A stretch of 18,480 nt of DNA from Alphaproteobacteria bacterium. GTDB lineage: Bacteria; Pseudomonadota; Alphaproteobacteria; GCA-2731375. The stretch covers positions 1-18,480 of the forward strand of contig JANQKO010000032.1 in the NCBI GenBank assembly GCA_028281075.1. The letters run 5' to 3'. The translations under genes and the position numbers were made by a program. This document shows, piece after piece, positions 13,759 to 18,480 of this stretch. How positions within the stretch are numbered: the first letter of the stretch is position 1; each line of letters opens with the position of its first letter. Under the pieces are notes generated by a model. It ran no database searches. It was not told the origin of the DNA and saw only the letters and a list, made by a program, of their open reading frames with translations.

Positions 13759-15108
13759 ATGTGGCAGAGGTTGAAGATCGCCATCACGGGCGAACCCCAG
13801 ACCGGGCAGTTGCCGGACCGGGTGCAGCACGTCATCGAGGCCCAGCAGGTCGAGAGCGAGCGCCTGATCGGCTGGGCCCAGCTTGTCGTCGGCGTCACCT
13901 GGGCGGTGCTCTACGCCGTGGCGCCGAAGACCTTCTCGGCCGACGAGACCTTCGCGCCGGTGCCGTTCGCGCTGGCGCTCTATATCGGCTTCACGGTCCT
14001 GCGGGTTCTGCTGCTGCGGCGCGGCTACGTGCGCAACTGGTTCCTGTCGCTCTCGGTGATGGCGGACATGGCCCTGCTGATGGGCCTGATCTGGAGCTTC
14101 CACTTGCAATACGACCAGCCGGCCGCCTTCTACCTGAAGGCGCCGACGCTGCTCTACGTCTTCATCTTCATCGCGCTCAGGGCGCTGCGCTTCTCGCCCA
14201 GCTACGTGCTGCTGGCCGGCGGCGTCGCCGCCTGCGGCTGGCTGGCCATGGTCTATTACGCCATGCTCGACGCCACCGACGGCATGGGCGTGACCCGCAA
14301 CTACATCGAATACATGACCGCGTCCAAGGTCCTGCTCGGGGCCGAGTTCGACAAGGTCATCACCATCCTGCTGACCACCCTGATCCTGGCCGTCGCCATC
14401 GTCCGCGCCCGCAAGCTGCTGGTCGCCTCGGTGGTCGAGGGCGCCGCTCATACCGACCTGTCGCGCTTCTTCTCGCCCCAGGTGGCCGAGCAGATCACCG
14501 GCGCCGAGCGCATGATCCAGCCGGGCGAGGGCGAGATGCGCGACGCGGCGGTCCTGATCTGCGATATCCGCAGCTTCACGCCGCTGGCCATGCGCAGCGA
14601 GCCGAACGCGCTGATGCGCCTCCTGGCCGACTATCAGTCGCGCATGGTGGCGGTGATCCAGCGCCACGGCGGCACCGTCGACAAGTTCCTGGGCGACGGC
14701 ATTCTGGCGACCTTCGGCGCCGCGCTGCCGACCAGGACCTACGCCGCCGACGCGCTGACCGCCGTCGCGGAGATGCGGCGGGTCGCGGCCGACTGGCGGG
14801 CCGAGCGCGCCGCCGCCGGGCAGCCGCCGCTCGATATCGGCTTCGCGGTCGCGGCCGGCCCGGTGCTGTTCGGCGCCGTCGGCGGCACTGACCGCCTCGA
14901 ATTCACCGTCATCGGTGATGCCGTCAACCTGGCGGCCAAGCTGGAGGACGCCAACAAGGTTGAGCGCGTCACCGCGCTCACCGACGCCACGACCTTCGAT
15001 CTCGCCCGCGCCCAGGGCTTCCGGCCCGACACCGAGCCGCAATGCCGGCCCGCCACGGCCGTCGCCGGCACCGCCGCCCCGGTCGACCTGGTCGTCCTGG
15101 CGCCCTGA
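13759..15108 (+). CDS. Membrane-bound class III adenylate cyclase
   Basis: A 449-residue inner-membrane enzyme predicted to make cAMP from ATP. The N-terminal half has about six membrane helices (roughly 38-56, 68-86, 94-113, 129-144, 148-168, 200-217), followed by a helical linker ending SRFFSPQVAEQI. The catalytic domain spans about 262-425. Metal-binding Asp269 lies in ICDIRSFTPL and Asp313 in KFLGDGILATFG. Lys309 and Asp387 (in EFTVIGDAVN) are the pair that selects adenine. Asn390 is present, but the residue four positions on, normally the transition-state Arg, is Lys394 (NLAAKLED). The enzyme carries one catalytic domain, so it must work as a dimer. No sensory domain other than the membrane part is seen. 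The start is ATG, with AGGGGG about 10 nt upstream. Confidence 0.9.
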   Translation: MWQRLKIAITGEPQTGQLPDRVQHVIEAQQVESERLIGWAQLVVGVTWAVLYAVAPKTFSADETFAPVPFALALYIGFTVLRVLLLRRGYVRNWFLSLSVMADMALLMGLIWSFHLQYDQPAAFYLKAPTLLYVFIFIALRALRFSPSYVLLAGGVAACGWLAMVYYAMLDATDGMGVTRNYIEYMTASKVLLGAEFDKVITILLTTLILAVAIVRARKLLVASVVEGAAHTDLSRFFSPQVAEQITGAERMIQPGEGEMRDAAVLICDIRSFTPLAMRSEPNALMRLLADYQSRMVAVIQRHGGTVDKFLGDGILATFGAALPTRTYAADALTAVAEMRRVAADWRAERAAAGQPPLDIGFAVAAGPVLFGAVGGTDRLEFTVIGDAVNLAAKLEDANKVERVTALTDATTFDLARAQGFRPDTEPQCRPATAVAGTAAPVDLVVLAP

Positions 15109-15193
15109 CCGGTAAAAGTTTTTCCGCCGGACCCCGTATCCTTTCCGGCCGCCCGGACGTCATCCCTCCATGGCAACCGCGAAGGAGGAGACG

Positions 15194-15943
15194 ATGTCGG
15201 AATTGCGGGGCAAGACGGCGCTGGTCGCCGGCGGCAGCCGGGGGCTGGGGCGCGGCGCGGTCGAGGCACTGGCGGCCGCCGGCGCCGGGGTGGTGGCGCT
15301 GGCGCGCGATGAAGGGACGCTGGCGGCGCTCGCCGGCGAGGTCGCGGGCCTGCGTACCTTCGCGGGCGATGTCGCCGATCCGGCGACGGCCGAACGGGCG
15401 CTGGGCGAGATCCGCCCCGACATCCTGGTGCTGTCCGCCGGCGCCACGCCGCACATGGCGCCGGTGCAGGCGCAGTCCTGGGCGCAGTTTTCGCGGATCT
15501 GGAACACCGACGTGCGCGCCACCTTCGAGTTCGGCCGACGGGCCCTCGACCTGCCCCTGGCGCCGGGCAGCACGGTGATCGTCGTCTCCAGCGGCGCCGC
15601 GATCGGCGGCTCGCCGCTGTCCGGCGGCTATTCCGGGGCGAAGCGCATGCAGTGGTTCCTGGCCGGCTTCCTGCGGCAGGAGGCGGCCGCCCTCGACCTC
15701 GGCATCCGCTTCCTCGCCCTGCTGCCGAAGCAGATCGTCGGCGAAACCGCGCTCGGCCATGCCGCCGCCACGGGCTATGCCGACCGCCAGGGCATCACCA
15801 AGGCGGCGTTCCTGGAGCGTTTCGGCGCGCCGTTGACGCCGGCCCTGTTCGGCCGGGGCGTGGTCGATCTGCTGACCGATCCGGCCTACGCCGAGGGCCT
15901 CGCCTTCGGCATCACCGGCCAGGGCCTGGAACCGCTCGACTGA
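15194..15943 (+). CDS. Short-chain dehydrogenase/reductase
   Basis: A 249-residue NAD(P)-dependent oxidoreductase of the classical SDR fold. The cofactor loop GGSRGLGRG (13-21) is the TGxxxGxG motif with Gly for Thr. An Asp in GDVAD (59) touches the adenine. SAGA (81-84) stands for NNAG. The catalytic residues are Ser132 or Ser133 in VIVVSSGAA, with Tyr146 and Lys150 in YSGAKRMQ. The second half has LGIRFLALLPKQIVGETALG, where the usual PG of the substrate loop is replaced by PK. I choose ATG 15194 because GGAGGAG precedes it by a few bases; an upstream ATG at 15170 has no such site. The substrate is not deducible. The gene ends 13 nt before the large inverted repeat. Confidence 0.88.
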   Translation: MSELRGKTALVAGGSRGLGRGAVEALAAAGAGVVALARDEGTLAALAGEVAGLRTFAGDVADPATAERALGEIRPDILVLSAGATPHMAPVQAQSWAQFSRIWNTDVRATFEFGRRALDLPLAPGSTVIVVSSGAAIGGSPLSGGYSGAKRMQWFLAGFLRQEAAALDLGIRFLALLPKQIVGETALGHAAATGYADRQGITKAAFLERFGAPLTPALFGRGVVDLLTDPAYAEGLAFGITGQGLEPLD

Positions 15944-15955
15944 CATGCGTATCGC

Positions 15956-16058
15956 GCTCGCCCCATCCCGCTCCCTCGCCCGGCCACCCACGGAAGCATG
16001 CTCGATGGGTGGCCGGGTGGGGGAGCGGGATGGGGCGAGCCCCCGGCCGACAGGCCGG
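15956..16058 (+). repeat. Large 35-bp inverted repeat plus small GC hairpin in the leader of the sigma-factor gene
   Basis: Arms 15956-15990 and 16006-16040 are inverted copies, 35 nt long with two differences. In a plus-strand RNA both differences become G-U pairs, giving an uninterrupted 35-bp stem with a 15-nt loop that itself contains GCATGC. A second stem, CCGGCC/GGCCGG (16043-16048, 16053-16058), follows directly. Together they fill nearly all of the 134 nt between the SDR stop and the sigma-factor ATG. No T-run follows, so simple termination is unlikely. It could be a mobile palindromic repeat or an RNA control element. Confidence 0.8.
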
Positions 16059-16077
16059 CCTGACGATAAGATCACCC

Positions 16078-16983
16078 ATGACCTCCGAACCACTGCCACC
16101 CGCCCTCGTTGAGGCGCGGGCCGCCTTCGACGAGCTGGTCCGGGACATCCGGCCGCAACTGCACCGCTACTGCGCCTGGATGACCGGCTCGGTGATCGAC
16201 GGCGAGGACATCGTCCAGGACGCGCTCGCCCGCGCCTACTATGTGCTGCCGACCGTGACGCCGGTCGGCAACCTGTCGGCCTGGCTGTTCCGGATCGCGC
16301 ACAACAAGGCCGTCGACCACCTGCGCCGCCGCGACCGCTGGCGCACCGAACCGCTCGACGACCTGCCGCCGCTGCCCGATCCGGGCCCGCCGCTGGCCGA
16401 CCGCGACCTCACCGGCATGGCGCTGTCGCGGCTGCTGCGGCTGGCGCCGCTGCAGCGCAGTTGTGTGTTCCTGAAGGACGTCATGGGCTATTCGCTGGCC
16501 GAGATCTCCGACCTGCTGGAAGTCAGCGTCGGCGCGGTGAAGGCGGCGCTGCATCGCGGCCGGACGCGGCTGCGGGCGCTTGCCGGCGACGCCGCCGCCG
16601 GCCCGCCGGCGACGCCGGACCCGGCCGAGGTCGAACGCCTGGCGCGCTATGTCGACCGTTTCAACGCCCGCGACTTCGACGCGCTGCGGGCCATGCTCGC
16701 CGACGACGTGCGCCTCGACCTGATCGGCCGGGCCCGGCGCCGGGGCGCGACGGCCGTCGGCGGCTATTTCGACAATTATGCCGCCCAGCACGACTGGCGG
16801 TTCGGCCTGGGTGTCGTCGAGGGCCGCCCAGCCGTGCTCGCCACCGATCCCGGCGCGCCTGCCGCCGGGCCGGTCTATTTCGTGCTGCTCGACTGGCGGG
16901 ACGGCGGCATCGCCTCGATCCGCGACTACCGCTATGCGCGCCACGTCATGCGCCATGCCGACATCGCCGCGCTGCCTGGGTAG
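16078..16983 (+). CDS. ECF-type RNA polymerase sigma factor with C-terminal SnoaL/NTF2-like domain
   Basis: A 301-residue sigma factor that should direct RNA polymerase to a special promoter set. Region 2 (about 15-85) has the helix IRPQLHRYCAWMTG, then DGEDIVQDALARAYY and AWLFRIAHNKAVDHLRRR. Region 4 (about 113-166) has QRSCVFLKDVMGYSLAEISD and the HTH LLEVSVGAVKAALHRGRTRL. A linker of about 20 residues leads to a SnoaL/NTF2-like domain (about 186-295), starting LARYVDRFNARDFDALRAML and ending near DYRYARHVM. In related groups this domain controls activity in place of an anti-sigma factor. The ECF41 linker motif WLPEP is not found, so it belongs to another SnoaL-bearing group. No anti-sigma gene is adjacent. 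The start ATG has a weak ribosome site behind two RNA hairpins. The frame is open upstream but reads through the inverted repeat. Confidence 0.87.
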   Translation: MTSEPLPPALVEARAAFDELVRDIRPQLHRYCAWMTGSVIDGEDIVQDALARAYYVLPTVTPVGNLSAWLFRIAHNKAVDHLRRRDRWRTEPLDDLPPLPDPGPPLADRDLTGMALSRLLRLAPLQRSCVFLKDVMGYSLAEISDLLEVSVGAVKAALHRGRTRLRALAGDAAAGPPATPDPAEVERLARYVDRFNARDFDALRAMLADDVRLDLIGRARRRGATAVGGYFDNYAAQHDWRFGLGVVEGRPAVLATDPGAPAAGPVYFVLLDWRDGGIASIRDYRYARHVMRHADIAALPG

Positions 16984-17119
16984 TTTCCCGCTGTTCCGGT
17001 ATCCGACACAATATGGTAACTCGCTTGTCGCGTTGCCGTGGTCGATCATGCGCCGTCCGGGCCTGGGCCTGGCGGGTCGGCGGGATCGCGCAAGCATGGC
17101 GGTTTTCGAGGACGAGCAT

Positions 17120-17854
17120 ATGCGTTCGATCGGCAAACGATGCGCGGCTGGGCTGGGCCTGCTGCTGGTGCTGCTGCTCGCCGGCGCGCCGGCGCGGGCG
17201 ACGGCGATCTACGCCGCCACGGCCCGGGCGGTCCTGACCATCCAGGCGGTCAGCGGCGGTGACCTCGCGAACCTCAGCATCGAGGGCAGCGCCGAGATCC
17301 TCGACGAGAACCGCGTGTCCGGCGGCAACGCCGCCGCGTCGACCGACGGCAGCGCCAGCCCCAGCGGCTCGACCGTCCTTGGCATCGGCGGCGGCATCGA
17401 TCTGCTGGCCATGGCGACGGGCAGCGCCGATCCGGCCGGCGACGCCATGTCGTTCTTCCTGACCGATTCGGAAATCGAGATCGAGAACCGCTCCCTCACC
17501 GAGACCTTCCGGATCGACGTCCTGCTGGACTATACGCTCACCGTCCAGGCCGACGTCGACGATCCGGCGGCCGAGCAGGCCAACGCGCTGGCCACGGTCG
17601 CGCTCGAGACCGAGCTGCTTGGTCTGCTGCTGGACGAATCGCTGCGGGCGAACCCCGCCCTGGGCCTGCCGAACGGCGGCGTGACGGACGCGTTCGCCTT
17701 CTCGATCTTCGTTTCGCCCGGCCAGTTCGACACCGTCAACCTGCTGGCCGACGCCGAGGGCGCGGCCGCCGCCGTCGAGGTGCCGGCGCCGGCGACGCTG
17801 CCGCTGTTCCTGGCCGCGCTGGCCGGTTTCGCCGCCGCCCGCCGCCGTGCCTGA
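17120..17854 (+). CDS. Secreted protein with PEP-CTERM-like sorting signal
   Basis: A 244-residue exported protein of unknown function. A Sec signal peptide opens it (MRSIGKRCAAG, then LGLLLVLLLAG and cleavage near ARA-TA). The tail shows the three-part exosortase-type signal: VPAPATLPLF, a hydrophobic helix LAALAGFAA and a final basic ARRRA. It should be cut from the membrane anchor and exported or surface-placed by an exosortase/archaeosortase-like enzyme, which is not in this window. The middle is acidic, Ala/Ser/Thr-rich and beta-prone, with no cysteine and no catalytic motif I recognise. I choose ATG 17120 because GAGGA lies 8 nt upstream and the signal peptide then starts correctly; ATG 17096 in frame is a longer alternative. 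It lies 136 nt after the sigma-factor gene. Confidence 0.75.
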   Translation: MRSIGKRCAAGLGLLLVLLLAGAPARATAIYAATARAVLTIQAVSGGDLANLSIEGSAEILDENRVSGGNAAASTDGSASPSGSTVLGIGGGIDLLAMATGSADPAGDAMSFFLTDSEIEIENRSLTETFRIDVLLDYTLTVQADVDDPAAEQANALATVALETELLGLLLDESLRANPALGLPNGGVTDAFAFSIFVSPGQFDTVNLLADAEGAAAAVEVPAPATLPLFLAALAGFAAARRRA

Positions 17855-17866
17855 CGTGGGCACGGG

Positions 17867-17886
17867 CCGCCGCCCCCCGCCGGCGG
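17867..17886 (+). terminator. GC hairpin after the PEP-CTERM-like gene
   Basis: CCGCCG (17867-17872) and CGGCGG (17881-17886) form a 6-bp stem around an 8-nt C-rich loop, 12 nt after the stop codon. It is followed by TGCGGTTTGCTATCATCT, with only short T stretches. It is a weak terminator candidate. Confidence 0.3.
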
Positions 17887-17935
17887 TGCGGTTTGCTATC
17901 ATCTCCGCCGCGAACACGCGAACGGGAGGTGCGCC

Positions 17936-18382
17936 ATGGCGGCAAGCGGTCTGTCGGCGGAAGCCTATGTCGAGATTCAGAATCTCTACGCCTACTACAA
18001 TCTGATGAGCGATGCCGGCGATGCCGAGGGCTATGCCGGCTGCTTCACGGCCGAGGGCTCGGTCGAAATCCCGGCCCTCGACATGGCCGTGCGCGGCCAC
18101 GACGACCTGCGCGCGTTCAAGGAGCGGGACGCGGCCGGCCGCGCCGGACGCTACCGCCGGCATTGGAACGGCAGCCTGCATCTGGAGAAGCAGGCCGACG
18201 GCAGCGTGCGTGGCCGCTGCTACCTGCATGGTTATAACGGCGAACCGGGGGCGCCGCCGCGGCTCGCCGACGTCGGCGTCTACGAGGACACGATCGTGCG
18301 GGTCGACGGCGCCTGGAAGTTTGCCCGCCGGGTGATTTTCATGGACGCCGCCAGCTTCAAGCCGCCGGTGCCGGACGCATGA
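17936..18382 (+). CDS. SnoaL-like / NTF2-fold protein
   Basis: A 148-residue single-domain protein of the SnoaL-like (cone-shaped alpha+beta barrel) superfamily. The N-terminal helix YVEIQNLYAYYNLMSDAGDA, with YAGCFTAEGSVEIP, is the usual opening. Then come GHDDLRAF, RYRRHWNGSLHLE with a conserved His-Trp-Asn, and the final strands VYEDTIVRVDGAWKFARRVI. Members include polyketide cyclases, steroid isomerase-like enzymes, dehydratases and ring-hydroxylating dioxygenase beta-like proteins, so no reaction can be assigned. The start ATG has GGGAGG about 6 nt upstream. Its TGA overlaps the ATG of the next gene (ATGA), so the two form an operon and probably share a pathway. It is not closely similar by eye to the SnoaL-like domain of the nearby sigma factor. 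Confidence 0.8.
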   Translation: MAASGLSAEAYVEIQNLYAYYNLMSDAGDAEGYAGCFTAEGSVEIPALDMAVRGHDDLRAFKERDAAGRAGRYRRHWNGSLHLEKQADGSVRGRCYLHGYNGEPGAPPRLADVGVYEDTIVRVDGAWKFARRVIFMDAASFKPPVPDA

Positions 18383-18480
18383 GCGGCGGCGACATCACCC
18401 GGCTGCCGGCGCGCGCGATCGCCGCGGCGGTCGCCGGCCGGCGGGTCGGCGCGGCCGAGGGCGCGGGAGTCGGGTCGGAG
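18379..18480 (+). CDS. N-terminus of a probable amidase, cut by the window edge
   Basis: 34 codons are visible, starting with an ATG that overlaps the previous stop. The protein begins MSGGDITRLPARAIAAAVAG and continues RRVGAAEG. 'ITRLsARxLAaxIrxRxVSAvE' is how many amidase-signature enzymes begin, so an amidase or amidotransferase A-like protein is likely. The catalytic Ser-Ser-Lys lies beyond the window, so this rests on the N-terminal pattern alone. Confidence 0.4.
   Translation, partial: MSGGDITRLPARAIAAAVAGRRVGAAEGAGVGSE

Noticed and set aside
13729..15042. Long minus-strand open frame opposite the cyclase gene
   Set aside because: The plus strand holds a complete cyclase with catalytic residues; the reverse frame is low-complexity and Arg/Gly/His-rich.
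15652..16077. N-terminal extension of the sigma factor back into the SDR gene
   Set aside because: The open frame passes through the SDR gene and the large inverted repeat; sigma region 2 begins shortly after ATG 16078.
16946..18229. Long minus-strand open frame opposite the PEP-CTERM-like and SnoaL-like genes
   Set aside because: Signal peptide, sorting tail and SnoaL motifs are on the plus strand; the reverse frame has no recognisable domain.

Overview
The window looks like a chromosomal segment of a high-GC alphaproteobacterium, probably Rhodospirillales-like. The main clues are strong G/C preference at third codon positions, a RibA with a degenerate N-terminal DHBP-synthase-like half, an OmpR-type regulator resembling the CenR group, and paired intergenic repeats with a CTTGA loop. 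The genus cannot be named from the sequence. No rRNA, tRNA, CRISPR array, insertion sequence or integrase was seen.

Left part (1-3190, all minus strand). A conserved hypothetical protein runs off the left edge. Next come an orphan antitoxin-like small gene whose stop codon lies inside a terminator-like hairpin, a decayed copy of the repeat, and ribA (GTP cyclohydrolase II). Upstream of ribA sits a visibly AT-richer insert: a small partner gene followed by a Fic-domain AMP-transferase gene. It is preceded by a TATATA-type promoter with a perfect 14-bp palindrome over its -35 region. A 29-codon ORF lies between fic and ribA.

Middle (3187-8870, minus strand). This is a complete peptide-type ABC import operon: periplasmic binding protein, two permeases, and one fused protein carrying both ATPases. 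The binding-protein gene is separated from the rest by a 14-bp perfect hairpin and a paired repeat, an arrangement often linked to higher expression of the first gene.

Right part (9099-18480, all plus strand). It starts divergently with a toxin-antitoxin pair (Gp49/RelE-like toxin first, XRE antitoxin second) whose stop is 2 nt from the start of a kynurenine-formamidase-like alpha/beta hydrolase. Then follow a CenR/OmpR-type response regulator, a second paired repeat, a metallo-beta-lactamase-fold hydrolase, a class I methyltransferase-like protein, a six-helix membrane adenylate cyclase, a short-chain dehydrogenase, an ECF sigma factor fused to a SnoaL/NTF2-like domain, a secreted protein with a PEP-CTERM-like sorting tail, a stand-alone SnoaL-like protein, and the first codons of a probable amidase.

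Most of the window is ordinary housekeeping or transport. The points most worth a second look are the Fic partner protein, which carries SFAYGN where a class I Fic antitoxin would carry an SxxxEG/N inhibitory motif; a near-perfect 35-bp inverted repeat filling the leader of the sigma-factor gene; the sigma-SnoaL fusion beside a PEP-CTERM protein; and a cyclase with Lys at the position of the transition-state Arg.
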